Source of the DNA: Pelagibacterium montanilacus
GTDB lineage: Bacteria; Pseudomonadota; Alphaproteobacteria; Rhizobiales; Devosiaceae
Direction of reading: 5' to 3'
Assembly: GCF_003992665.1 (NCBI RefSeq)
Contig: NZ_RZMX01000032.1
Coordinates: 62,001 to 126,000, forward strand
Length of the DNA stretch: 64,000 nucleotides
The notes under the pieces are model-generated. The model was not told where the DNA came from and did no database searches. It was given only the letters and a program-made list of their open reading frames with translations. The position numbers were made by a program, and so were the translations under genes. Shown here in pieces: positions 42,202 through 51,312 of the stretch (its first letter is position 1; every line of letters starts with the position of its first letter).

Positions 42202-45200
42202 TCAGTTCCCCTGACCCTCTGGCTCCTGCCCGGGGGTGCGCCGGCCAAGGGCCTCGCGGATCTTGCGGGCCAGCTCGTCGCGCCGATAGGGCTTTGAGAG
42301 CAGCATGACGCCGGGATCGAGCCGCCCATGATGGACGATGGCGTTCTCGGTATACCCGGAGGTGAACAGGACCGGCAGGCCGGGCGCAAGCGCGAGAATG
42401 CGCTGGGCGAGCTGGGGGCCGTTCATGCCCCCGGGCATCACCACGTCGGTGAACAGCAGATCGAAATCCCTGTCGCCCCTGAAGGTGGTCATCGCCTCGC
42501 CTGCGGTGGCCACCGCCACCACGTCATAGCCCAGGATACCGAGCTGACGCACCACATGGGCCCGCACCATCTCGTCGTCCTCGACCACGAGAATCCGCTC
42601 GCCGCTGCCCCCCATCTCCCGGGGCGCCGCGGCGAGGACCTGCCCGACGGGACGACTTTCCGCACAGGGCAGGTAGAGTTTGATCGTCGTGCCCTCGCCG
42701 GGCTCTGAATAGATGCGCACATGGCCACGGGACTGGCGGGCAAAGCCATAGACCATGCTCAGCCCGAGCCCGCTGCCCCGTCCTCCACCCTTGGTGGTAA
42801 AGAACGGCTCGAAAGCGCGCGCGAGGGTGGCGCCGTCCATGCCCGCGCCGGTGTCCGAGACCGCGATGAGCACATAGGTGCCCGCCGAGATCTCGGGGTC
42901 CGCATCGGCGTATTCGGCATCGATCAGGACATTGGACAGATCGAGGGTCAGCCGGCCGCCGAGCCCCATGGCATCGCGCGCGTTGAGACACAGGTTGAGC
43001 AGCGCGCTCTCGAGCTGGGCCGGGTCGGCCATGGCCGGACGCAGGTCTTGCGCCACATTGGCCTGCAGCTCGATCTGCTCGCCAAGGGTCCGCCGGAGCA
43101 GCACCTCCATCTCCGCGACCAGCCGCTCCACATCCACCGCGATGGGCTCGAGCGCCTGTCGGCGCGCAAAGGCGAGGAGCTGGCCGGTGAGCTGGGCGCC
43201 GCGATTGGCGGCGTTCAGCATCATCTGCAGCAGGGGGGTAAGATCGGTCGAGAGGCGATCGTCCTCGAGCAGCAATTCGGCATTGCCCAGGATGACGGTC
43301 AGCAGATTGTTGAAATCATGGGCAATGCCGCCGGTGAGCTCGCCCACCGCCGAGAGCCGGGCGCCCTGGGTGAGCCGCGCACTCATCTCGCGCTCGCGGA
43401 CCATCTGCCCGACATGGCGGGCGATGGCGGCGACCATGTCGATCTCCTCGGGCAGGAAATCCACGTCCCGCGCCGCCGGGTCCGACGCGCTGCCCAGATA
43501 GCCCAGAATTACCTGCCCGATGCCGCGGCCATTGACCATGACGGGCGCTTCGATGCGCTTGATGGGTTCGGCCCACCCCGCGGACTCGCCCACCTGGCCG
43601 TTGAGCGAGACCGAAGCCACGGCCCGCTCGGGATGGCTGGCCGCGGTGGGCAGCAGTCTCACGATGCGCTCGATCGCTTCGTCCATCTTGAGCGACTGGT
43701 CGGAGGCGATTTCGAGGACGCCATAGAGGCAGCGCAACTCCTTTACCCGTTCGCGCAAAGCGTGCTGGGCCAAAATGCGCGGGGTGATGTCGGTCATCCC
43801 GCCCACGAACCGGACCGGGGTCCCCTCGATGCCGAGCACGACCGATCCGCGATCCTCGATCTGGAGCACGGTCCCGCTGGCCTGGACGATTCTGTACTCG
43901 CAGCGCCAGTTGCGCTCGCCCTCGGCGATGGCCTGTTCGACCGAGCTCAGCACGCGTTCGCGATCATCGGGATGGATGTGGTTGAGCCAGGCTTCGGCCC
44001 CGGCCACCAGCGGAGGGCGCTCGCCGAACAGGGTCTTGGCTTCGGGGCTGAACCAGAGCCTATGGGTGCGCAGGTCGTGGTCCCAAAGGACGTCGGAGGT
44101 GGCAGAGGAGATCGCCTGGAACCGCGCTTCGTTTTCGCGCAGGGCCAGCTCGGCGGTTTTGCGTGCGGTGATATCACGCGCGGTGCCGACGAGTTTCCTG
44201 CTGTCGTCGAGCGCGTTGGGGCTCAGCCGGCCACGATCGTAGATCCAGCGCTCGGTGCCGTCGGGACGCACGATCCGGTATTCGGCGGCGTAGTCGGTGG
44301 CCAGGCCGTCGATGACCGTATGCGCGCTGCGGACAAGCCGGTCGCGGTCGGCGGGATGGATGGTGGCAAGCAGGCTGGCGGGGTCGCGATAGAGTTCGGC
44401 CCGCGGCCGTCCCCATATGGATTCGTAGGCCGGGCTGACATAGTCAACCCGGTCATGGGTCAGGTCCCGGATCCAGAACACCTCATCGACGGATTCGGCG
44501 AGAAGCCGGAACCGGGCCTGACTCTTTCTCAGGGTCTCGTGGGTCTCGCTGCGCTCCATGGCCAACCCGACCAGGGAGGCGAGGTGCTCGATGAGTTCCA
44601 CATCGGCGCCATCGGGCTCGCGCGGCTCGCGATAATAGAAGGCAAAGCTTCCCAGGATCGCCTGGGTCCCGCTCCGGACCGGGGTGGACCAGCAGGCGCG
44701 CAGGCCGTGGGCGAGCGCCGCGTCCCTGCACTTTTCCCAGAGCGGATCGGTGGCGATGTCCGAGACGATAATCGTGCGGCCCAGAAACATTGCTGTGCCG
44801 CACGAGCCGGCGTGCGGGCCGATCTTCTGTCCGTCGATGCTGGCGCTATAGGGCTCCGGCAGCGATGGTGCGGCCCCGGTCCTGATGAGGCCGGCCTGCC
44901 GATCAAGCCGGAAAACCGAGGCGATGGCGCCCGGGAGCGTCCGTTCGATTTCCTCCGCGATAAGGCTAAGGGTCTTCTCAAGGCTCAGATCCTGGGTGAT
45001 CAGCGAAAGGATCGCAGCCTCCAGAGCCTCGACGCGGGCCGCGCGGCGCGCCTCGGTGACGTCCCGGAAGCTCACCACCGCGCCTTCGACCCGGCCCTCC
45101 TGGTCCAGAGTGGGCGTGCACACGAAGTCCACCAGCCGATCCTCACCGCTCGCGGTGCGCAGCAGCCGTCCGGTGCCGCGCACCGTCCTGCCGTGCGTGA

Positions 45201-45834
45201 TGGTCTCGAGAAACGGGCAGTCGTCCTCGCGCTCCATACCGGCCTGTGTGGGCAGGATGGACTCGTGGATATCCCGGCCCACGATCCCGGCGTCCGGCCA
45301 GCCCAGGATCGCTGCCGCCGCAGGGTTCTGCCGCGTGATCGCGCAGGACGGGTCGAGCACGAGCAGCCCATCGGGGATGGCGGCAAAGGTGGCCTCGAGG
45401 CTGGCGCGCTCGTGAACCAGCGCATCTTCGGCCGCAATGCGCCCGGACACGTCGGTGGCCATGACCAGTTCGGCCCGCCGGCCGGCAAAGTCGAGTACAT
45501 GGGAGGTGATCTCGACGCGAAAGACCTCACCGTCCCGGGTGCAATGGCGCCAGATGCCGGCCCGGTCGAGCCCCGAGGTCACCGCCGCGACGTTCTCGAG
45601 CAGGTGTGTAATGTCCTCGGCGGGCCTCAGATCGCGCAGGGTGAGGCCGAGGAACTGCGCGCGCGTATAGCCATAGCGCTCCAGCGCCGAGCCGTTGACC
45701 GCCAGTATCCCCAGCGTCTCGAGATCATAGACCCACATGGGTTGCGGGTGATGATCGAACAGGAGCTTGAAGGATGCGTCGTTTTCCATGCCGAGGCCGT
45801 TCATTTCGGGCCCCGGATGGTGTGGGGAAGACAT
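42202..45834 (-). CDS. Hybrid sensor histidine kinase with four PAS and two GAF domains
   Basis: A 1210-residue cytoplasmic-looking kinase without membrane spans. Domain order from the sequence: PAS (about 20-130), PAS (145-265), GAF (270-420), PAS (435-560), PAS (565-690), GAF-like (700-830). Then the phospho-acceptor GGIAHDFNNLLTVILGN, an ATPase domain with NLCLNARDAM, SDTGAGM and FFTTKGGGRGSGLGLSMVYG, and a receiver with VVEDDEMVR and the phospho-accepting LLFTDVVMPG near the end. The receiver suggests output through an internal phosphorelay. It is four bases from the convergent GntR gene; the signalling block to its other side suggests a link to c-di-GMP, unproven. No good ribosome binding site marks the start. 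Confidence 0.85.
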   Translation of the reverse strand: MSSPHHPGPEMNGLGMENDASFKLLFDHHPQPMWVYDLETLGILAVNGSALERYGYTRAQFLGLTLRDLRPAEDITHLLENVAAVTSGLDRAGIWRHCTRDGEVFRVEITSHVLDFAGRRAELVMATDVSGRIAAEDALVHERASLEATFAAIPDGLLVLDPSCAITRQNPAAAAILGWPDAGIVGRDIHESILPTQAGMEREDDCPFLETITHGRTVRGTGRLLRTASGEDRLVDFVCTPTLDQEGRVEGAVVSFRDVTEARRAARVEALEAAILSLITQDLSLEKTLSLIAEEIERTLPGAIASVFRLDRQAGLIRTGAAPSLPEPYSASIDGQKIGPHAGSCGTAMFLGRTIIVSDIATDPLWEKCRDAALAHGLRACWSTPVRSGTQAILGSFAFYYREPREPDGADVELIEHLASLVGLAMERSETHETLRKSQARFRLLAESVDEVFWIRDLTHDRVDYVSPAYESIWGRPRAELYRDPASLLATIHPADRDRLVRSAHTVIDGLATDYAAEYRIVRPDGTERWIYDRGRLSPNALDDSRKLVGTARDITARKTAELALRENEARFQAISSATSDVLWDHDLRTHRLWFSPEAKTLFGERPPLVAGAEAWLNHIHPDDRERVLSSVEQAIAEGERNWRCEYRIVQASGTVLQIEDRGSVVLGIEGTPVRFVGGMTDITPRILAQHALRERVKELRCLYGVLEIASDQSLKMDEAIERIVRLLPTAASHPERAVASVSLNGQVGESAGWAEPIKRIEAPVMVNGRGIGQVILGYLGSASDPAARDVDFLPEEIDMVAAIARHVGQMVREREMSARLTQGARLSAVGELTGGIAHDFNNLLTVILGNAELLLEDDRLSTDLTPLLQMMLNAANRGAQLTGQLLAFARRQALEPIAVDVERLVAEMEVLLRRTLGEQIELQANVAQDLRPAMADPAQLESALLNLCLNARDAMGLGGRLTLDLSNVLIDAEYADADPEISAGTYVLIAVSDTGAGMDGATLARAFEPFFTTKGGGRGSGLGLSMVYGFARQSRGHVRIYSEPGEGTTIKLYLPCAESRPVGQVLAAAPREMGGSGERILVVEDDEMVRAHVVRQLGILGYDVVAVATAGEAMTTFRGDRDFDLLFTDVVMPGGMNGPQLAQRILALAPGLPVLFTSGYTENAIVHHGRLDPGVMLLSKPYRRDELARKIREALGRRTPGQEPEGQGN

Positions 45835-46017
45835 ATGGTGCGGGGAAGACTTGGAGACACTTTGTTTACCATATTCCGATCTTTTACCGGCTCAGAGAAT
45901 TTGCGAGGGACCTGCACTACCTTCGGTTAACCCTGCCCAATACAATATTGATCAGTCATGCGCCGAGAGAGCGCAAAGATCAATCGGGCGGCTTCAAGAA
46001 ACGCAGGGGGTGCTCAC

Positions 46018-47358
46018 ATGGGTCTGGTCGAATATTTCGAGCGCATCTTTTTGCCGCAAGCGGCCAAGCCCGAACCTATGCCCTTCAGCAGGCCTTCCAC
46101 CGTATCCCGGCCCGAACCCGCACCCCAACAGACGCGGTTCGAACGCGACCTTGGGCTGCATGTGGCCCGGGCCAAAGCCAAGGGCGGCCCCGTGGTCGCC
46201 GGCTCGATCGAAGTGGTGGGGCTCGACGATATCCGCCAGACGCTGGGGCCCCGCTGGGACGCGGTGGCGAGCCGGGCTCTGGCGATCGCCGCGGAAGTGA
46301 TCGCCGAGCGCATCTCCGAGGACGATTTTTCACGCGATTTCGGCGACGGGCGATTCGCGATCTGCTTTGGCAACTGCACCAAGCCGGAAGCGGAGGCCCA
46401 GGCAAGGGTCATCTCCAATGCCATCAAGGCGCGGCTGATCGATTCCATGCCCGACGAGACCGCCAGGATCTCGGTCTCGCGGTTCGTAGCCGAGGTCGAG
46501 CCTGGCGCGCTCGACGCCGAGACCGGAGACCTCACCGACCTGCTGATGGCGCAGATGGCGCGCATGAACGTGGAGGCCAAGCAGGCCGCCCACGCCTTCC
46601 GGCGCAACATGCTCAAGGAATTCAAGGTGCTGTTCGCGCCCATGTGGAGCGCGCGCGACGAGCGCACCCACATCAACCGCTGCGTGCTCGACCTGTCGTT
46701 GGGCTGCTCAACGCTCGCCCAGTTCCGGGCGATCGCCGATCCCGACCAGATGACCGCGACGCTCTCGGATATCGACCGGCTGGTGCTCACCCGGGTGATC
46801 GAGGCGTTTCACGCCAATTACAAGGCCACTATGGGCGCCACGCTTCTGGTGCCGGTGAGCTACAACACGCTCAAGGATCCCGAGGGCAGCGCGGATTATC
46901 TGCAGCTTCTCTCGGCGGTGCCGCCGCTCTATCTCAACGCGCTGGCGCTCGAGGTCACCTCCTTGCCCGCCACCCTGCCCGGCGCGCGGCTGGCCAGCCT
47001 GCTCGACATGCTCGGTGCCTTCACCACCAAGGTCGCGGTGGAAATCAACGGGCGCGGCGACCTGCTCGACAGCGATGTCGCGCCCCGGCTCTGGGGCGTT
47101 GGCTGGAACCTTTACGGGCTCGACCACACCGATACCGCGCGCAACGCAACGATGAGCGAAGCGGTGGCCAAGGCCCGGGACCTGGGCATCATGACCATGG
47201 CACACGGCGCCAATTCGATCGGGCTCGCGCTCGGGGCCGTGGAAGCGGGGATCGAGCATGTGGACGGCCCCGCCATTCACCTGTGGACCCACGCGCCGCG
47301 CCCGCCGACCCGTCTCAACCCGCTCAGCTACCCGAAACGCGCCAGCAACTGGGGATGA
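46018..47358 (+). CDS. Degenerate GGDEF-like signalling protein, probably catalytically inactive
   Basis: A 446-residue protein. Residues 55-140 follow the GGDEF fold (IEVVGLDDIRQTLGPRW, then helix, then SRDFGDGRFAICFG) but the signature GGDEF is replaced by FGDGRF (108-113), so cyclase activity is not expected. The C-terminal half (LLDMLGAFTTKVAVEI, WGVGWNLYGLDHTDTARN) looks barrel-like and may be a worn EAL domain, which is less certain. AGGGGGT precedes the ATG at 46018. It is five bases upstream of an intact REC-EAL phosphodiesterase gene, so it could be a GTP- or c-di-GMP-sensing partner of it. Confidence 0.65.
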   Translation: MGLVEYFERIFLPQAAKPEPMPFSRPSTVSRPEPAPQQTRFERDLGLHVARAKAKGGPVVAGSIEVVGLDDIRQTLGPRWDAVASRALAIAAEVIAERISEDDFSRDFGDGRFAICFGNCTKPEAEAQARVISNAIKARLIDSMPDETARISVSRFVAEVEPGALDAETGDLTDLLMAQMARMNVEAKQAAHAFRRNMLKEFKVLFAPMWSARDERTHINRCVLDLSLGCSTLAQFRAIADPDQMTATLSDIDRLVLTRVIEAFHANYKATMGATLLVPVSYNTLKDPEGSADYLQLLSAVPPLYLNALALEVTSLPATLPGARLASLLDMLGAFTTKVAVEINGRGDLLDSDVAPRLWGVGWNLYGLDHTDTARNATMSEAVAKARDLGIMTMAHGANSIGLALGAVEAGIEHVDGPAIHLWTHAPRPPTRLNPLSYPKRASNWG

Positions 47359-47363
47359 TCGCG

Positions 47364-48599
47364 ATGACCACCACTGCCGAGGAGGCCGCAAGCGTCGTGG
47401 TTCTGCACCCACAGCCTGAAATCGGAGAGCGCGTGCGTCTCCTGATCCTCGACGACGAAGCCGAAGTTGCCGAAACCATCGCCAACATCGCCCGGTCCCG
47501 CGGCGCGCTGGCGCTGGCGACCACCGAAGCCGCCGGGTTCTTCGACGCGCTCGACCAGTTCTGCCCCACCCATATCGCGCTCGACCTGCGCATGCCGGGC
47601 ATGGACGGGATCATGATCCTCGAAAAGCTCCGGCTCAGGGGCTGCGAGGCGGCGCTGATCGTGGTCAGCGGCGTGGACAAGCGGGTGATCGACGCCTCGC
47701 TGCGCTCGGCTGCCGAGATCGGACTGCCCGTGGCCGGCACTCTGGCCAAGCCGTTTTCCTCCCGGCAACTGGCCGCGCTCCTCGCCCTGCCCTCCTCAGC
47801 GCCCCGCTGCGCGCCGACGGACACGGCGGTCACAGCACCGGCCGAGCCGGACGCCGAGGCGCTGCGGGTGGCGCTGGCGTCCGGGGTGATCGCCCCGGCC
47901 TTCCAGCCCAAGGTGAGCTGCGTGGACGGCAATCTCATCGGGTTCGAGGCGCTGGCGCGCTGGCAGGACCCGGACGGGCCCAACTACACGCCCGACCAGT
48001 TCATTCCCCTCGCGGAAGCCAACGGGATGATCGACGCGCTGACCGAAACCATGGCGCGCCAGTCCCTCGCCTGGCTGGGGCGCACCTTTCCCGGCCAGCG
48101 CCACACCATAGCGCTCAACATCTCGGCGCACAGCCTGTTCAACCTTTCGATGATCGACCAGCTTGAGATCCTGTGCGAGGAGACCGGCATCAATCCCGGG
48201 CGGCTGGTGATCGAGATCACCGAAAGCGGGATGCTCGGGCACGGCACCGACATCCTCAACCTTCTGACCCGGCTGCGGCTCAAGGGCATGGCGCTCTCGA
48301 TCGACGATTTCGGGGTGGGCTACTCGTCCATGGTGCAACTGGCGCGCCTGCCCTTCTCGGAACTCAAGATCGACAAGCGCTTCATCGCCTCGCTGGGCCA
48401 TTCGAGCGAATCGCGCACCATCGTTTCGGCGATCATCGGCATGGCCAAGGGCCTGGGCCTGCGCACGGTGGCCGAGGGCGTGGAAGACCTCGCCACGTTC
48501 AGCTATCTCAAGGACAAGGGCTGCGACGTGGCCCAGGGCTATTTCATCGGCCGCCCCATGCCCGCCTTCGAGGCCGCCCACTGGGCCGGCCACGGCTGA
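47364..48599 (+). CDS. c-di-GMP phosphodiesterase with receiver domain (REC-EAL)
   Basis: A 411-residue response regulator. The receiver (about 25-145) has LLILDDEAEVAE, the phospho-acceptor LDLRMPGMDG, VSGV and LAKPF. The EAL domain (about 175-405) keeps every catalytic feature: GFEALARW, LNISAHSL, EITESG, SIDDFGVGYSS, LKIDKRFI, VAEGVED and the QGY of AQGYFIGRP. It should cleave c-di-GMP under control of phosphorylation. I prefer ATG 47364, with GGGGA eight bases upstream, over the ATG at 47355 that overlaps the previous stop. Confidence 0.88.
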   Translation: MTTTAEEAASVVVLHPQPEIGERVRLLILDDEAEVAETIANIARSRGALALATTEAAGFFDALDQFCPTHIALDLRMPGMDGIMILEKLRLRGCEAALIVVSGVDKRVIDASLRSAAEIGLPVAGTLAKPFSSRQLAALLALPSSAPRCAPTDTAVTAPAEPDAEALRVALASGVIAPAFQPKVSCVDGNLIGFEALARWQDPDGPNYTPDQFIPLAEANGMIDALTETMARQSLAWLGRTFPGQRHTIALNISAHSLFNLSMIDQLEILCEETGINPGRLVIEITESGMLGHGTDILNLLTRLRLKGMALSIDDFGVGYSSMVQLARLPFSELKIDKRFIASLGHSSESRTIVSAIIGMAKGLGLRTVAEGVEDLATFSYLKDKGCDVAQGYFIGRPMPAFEAAHWAGHG

Positions 48600-48630
48600 C
48601 AGCCCGGCCCATTCCGGGGGCACATCCCAC

Positions 48631-48657
48631 TCTTTGATGTGTCGCGTTTCCAGGGCG
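48631..48657. repeat. Fragment of the dispersed element (linker plus start of hairpin II)
   Basis: CTCTTTGATGTGTCGCGTTTCC matches the element's linker and first arm of hairpin II; the rest is lost. It lies downstream of the EAL gene in the gap before the terminator. Confidence 0.5.
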
Positions 48658-48709
48658 CGCATTCCATTCCAAACGGTCCTGGCGCCTGCCGGGCGCGCCA
48701 AAGACGAGG

Positions 48710-48737
48710 AAGGGGCGCGTTCGCACGCGCCCCTTTT
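48710..48737. terminator. Strong bidirectional terminator between convergent genes
   Basis: AAGGGGCGCG (48710-48719) pairs with CGCGCCCCTT (48726-48735) around a six-base loop, followed by TTTT. It separates the plus-strand EAL gene from the minus-strand GGDEF gene and, being flanked by A and T runs, can serve both. Confidence 0.85.
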
Positions 48738-48796
48738 GCCTGTCGGTGGAGAAACGATCGGGAGCCGGGGGCGCGCCCCCGGCACGGCCCAAGGGA

Positions 48797-50581
48797 TCAG
48801 GCGCTGCGCAGCAGGCCGGCGGGCAGGACGGTCTCCCCCTCATCGGCGGCAGGGGCGCCGGCAGCGAATTCGAGCCGGTTGCGTCCATTGTGCTTGGCCT
48901 CGTAGAGCGCACCATCGGCCATGGCGATCAGCTCGGGCAGGTCCCTGGCCTGATCGGGGAAGATCGCGCAGCCCAGCGAAATGGTGACAGCCGGCAGGAC
49001 GCCATCGCCATTGGTGAACTGGAACTCGGAGATTTCCGCGCGCAGGGCATCGAGCTTTTCGCGCGCGTCCTCGGCGTCCAGCCCCTGCATGATGAGCAGG
49101 AACTCCTCCCCGCCATAGCGGAACAGCCAGTCCGCCTCGCGGATGCGCGACTGGATGAAGCCCGAGACCGCGATCAGCGCCTGATCGCCGGCCACATGGC
49201 CGTGGAGGTCGTTGTAGTGCTTGAAATGGTCCACATCGATCATCACCACGGCAAGCTGCTGGCCGAAGCGGGCAGACTGGGCCAGGATCTTGTCGCCGAT
49301 GGCGTCGAGATAGCGGCGGTTGAACGCGTCGGTCAGGGGATCGCGGATCGCCTGCTGGCGCAGCGATTCGCGCATGCGCAGATTGGCGATGGTGAGCCCG
49401 AGCTGGGCGCCCATGGTTTCGGCAAGGCGCTGGGCCTGATCGAGAAGCTCGGCTTCCTCGACCTCCTTGTGCTCCCGGTTCTCCGGGCATTTGAGCGTGA
49501 GGGTCAGAAGCCCGATGGTATCGCCGTGTGCGACCAGGGGAACGCACAGCGTGCCCACGCCGCCCTTGCCGCTGATATCGGTGAGATGGCTGCAGAGCGG
49601 CGCGGTGCCGCCCTTTTCACGCCGATGATCCTGGCCGCGACGCAACGCCCAGCATTCGGATGGCGCCACGGCGCCCAGCGTCGGTGCCCCGCCGAAGGCC
49701 GCCACGCAATCGAGCCGATTGCGCGAGGGCGCGTGGACAAGGACCTGACCCTGGAAATCGGAGAACATGCGTGCCAGCGTGGGCGAAAGCAGCGCGGTGA
49801 GCTCGGGAATGGTATCGCAGCTCTGCATATAGCCCGCCGCGTCATTGAGCGCCCTGATCTCGTTGCGCTCGCGCTTGAGCTCGGCCACCGAGGCATTGAG
49901 CGAGCGGGCATAGCCTTCGATCTCCACCGCATCGCGCGTCCGGCGCAAAAGCTCCTGACGCGTAACGTAAACGAGAAGCCCGATCAGCAGCAGCGAGCCG
50001 ATCACGAAGACGGCCAGCGCCCCGTAGAGCTGAAACTGGGCCGCCTCGAAGGCGGCGCGGCGGTCGGCCAGCTCGCGCTCGGTGGTGGTGCGCATGGCCC
50101 CGATCAGGGTGCGGATGCGGTCCATGAGCAGCTTGCCGTTGGCCGAGGCGACCTGTTCGCGCGCCTCCGCTTGCCCCTCGGCCTGCATCAGGCTCAGCGA
50201 CAAGGCCATTTCGTCGAATTTTTCGGTGATCGTGGCGGTGAGTTCGTCGAGCTGCCCGGATAACCCGGCTTCGAGATCGGTGACGCCCGCAACGCGGGAC
50301 AGGCGTACGAGCGCCCGCGCCTGACCTTCGTAATAGGGTGCGAGAAAGGCAGGATTGGCGGTGAGGATGTAGCCGCGCTGTCCGGTTTCGGCATTGAGGA
50401 GCTCCGATTCCAGCCGCGCGAGCTCGAGTTGGACTTCCGTCTCGTGCTCGACCCATTCGCTGGCGTCGATGACCTGGCGAATGTTGTGCGAGAGCCAGAA
50501 CGAGTTCGCCACCAGACAGGCGGTCGCAGCCAGCGCCGCGAGTGGGGACCATCTGGAATTGAGGCGCGCAATCATAGTCAT
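48797..50581 (-). CDS. Membrane diguanylate cyclase (CHASE3-GAF-GGDEF)
   Basis: A 594-residue protein. TM1 is LAALAATACLVANSFWL near residue 15 and TM2 LYGALAVFVIGSLLLIGLLV near residue 190. The periplasmic part between them is CHASE3-like (ELLNAETGQRGYILTANPAF). A cytoplasmic GAF-like region (about 250-410) precedes a complete GGDEF domain with FRYGGEEF. The inhibitory site RxxD (READ) lies five residues before it, so product feedback is expected. I chose ATG 50581 because AAGGTG lies six bases upstream; two neighbouring ATGs are possible. Confidence 0.88.
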   Translation of the reverse strand: MTMIARLNSRWSPLAALAATACLVANSFWLSHNIRQVIDASEWVEHETEVQLELARLESELLNAETGQRGYILTANPAFLAPYYEGQARALVRLSRVAGVTDLEAGLSGQLDELTATITEKFDEMALSLSLMQAEGQAEAREQVASANGKLLMDRIRTLIGAMRTTTERELADRRAAFEAAQFQLYGALAVFVIGSLLLIGLLVYVTRQELLRRTRDAVEIEGYARSLNASVAELKRERNEIRALNDAAGYMQSCDTIPELTALLSPTLARMFSDFQGQVLVHAPSRNRLDCVAAFGGAPTLGAVAPSECWALRRGQDHRREKGGTAPLCSHLTDISGKGGVGTLCVPLVAHGDTIGLLTLTLKCPENREHKEVEEAELLDQAQRLAETMGAQLGLTIANLRMRESLRQQAIRDPLTDAFNRRYLDAIGDKILAQSARFGQQLAVVMIDVDHFKHYNDLHGHVAGDQALIAVSGFIQSRIREADWLFRYGGEEFLLIMQGLDAEDAREKLDALRAEISEFQFTNGDGVLPAVTISLGCAIFPDQARDLPELIAMADGALYEAKHNGRNRLEFAAGAPAADEGETVLPAGLLRSA

Positions 50582-50762
50582 AGGCATCACCTTCGCAAAG
50601 CATGTGGCGGTGCCCGAACAGCATCCGGAGGCCGGACCGCGCGGGTGGGAGGCGGGCATAATCTGGAGCGACCGCATCGTCTGCTATTTCGCTCGCATGG
50701 AGTTAACGGATCGTTGCCAAGCGGTGCCAGCACCAGGCTTTTGGGGGAAAAATCCCCGGAAA

Positions 50763-51134
50763 TCAGGGCCCCAGCGTCACATAGGCCTCGGGGGTGAAGC
50801 GCGGGGCGCACAGACAGAGGAAAACCAGATCGCCCGGCCCGGTATTGGCGATGCGCTGGGGAGTATCGGGGGCGATGACCACGCGATCGCCCGGGCCGAC
50901 TTCTGCGGTCTCCCCGTCGATCTCGACCTCCCCCTCCCCGGCCTCGATGACATAGATTTCGAGCACCCCGGCGAGCGCATGAAGCTGGGTGGTCACCCCG
51001 GGCTCGACCCGGGCCCGGGCCAGCGAGGTTCCCGGGGTTTCCGGGTCGTTGTGCAGCTCGGCGATAAAGCACCGCTCGGGCGTGAAAAATTCAGGTATCG
51101 GGCGGTCGGCGCGCAGCCAGCTTGGGGTGGTCAT
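50763..51134 (-). CDS. Cupin-domain protein
   Basis: A 123-residue single cupin. GVTTQLHALAGVLEIYVIEAGEGEV is motif 1 with one clear histidine (LHAL) and a glutamate, and PGDRVVIAPDTPQRIANTG is motif 2, where the usual histidine is replaced (TPQRI), so metal binding may be weak. CGAGGAGC precedes the ATG at 51134. It is divergent from a nucleoside-type binding protein gene and may sense or modify a nucleoside-derived sugar. Function unknown. Confidence 0.8.
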   Translation of the reverse strand: MTTPSWLRADRPIPEFFTPERCFIAELHNDPETPGTSLARARVEPGVTTQLHALAGVLEIYVIEAGEGEVEIDGETAEVGPGDRVVIAPDTPQRIANTGPGDLVFLCLCAPRFTPEAYVTLGP

Positions 51135-51166
51135 GGCGTGCTCCTCGGGCGACCGACGCCGGCGCC

Positions 51167-51196
51167 CTGACAAATGACAGCACCGGCTGACGAATG
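51167..51196. promoter_or_regulatory. Direct repeats CTGACAAATG / CTGACGAATG
   Basis: Two 10-base near-identical direct repeats (51167-51176 and 51187-51196), 20 bases apart (two helical turns), in the divergent promoter region between the cupin gene and the nucleoside importer operon. Possible binding sites for an unlinked regulator; no cognate gene is nearby. Confidence 0.3.
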
Positions 51197-51312
51197 TCGA
51201 AACAGGGTTGACGAAGGTTCTTGACGTTTGCTCTTGTGCCCCCGACCATCGGCGGCCTTGGCCGATATGGCCTTCGAGGCGCGACACTTATCAAGGCAGG
51301 GAGCATCACACC

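Noticed and set aside
42721-45930. A very long open frame on the plus strand opposite the hybrid histidine kinase gene
   Set aside because: It is antisense to clear PAS, GAF, kinase and receiver motifs. Its translation is rich in Gly, Ala, Arg and His without domain features, as expected for GC-rich antisense frames.
45774-47363. Upstream extension of the REC-EAL gene into one 941-residue frame
   Set aside because: This part overlaps the GGDEF-like gene in another frame, is Arg/Gly-rich and has no domain match. A start with a ribosome binding site exists at 47364.
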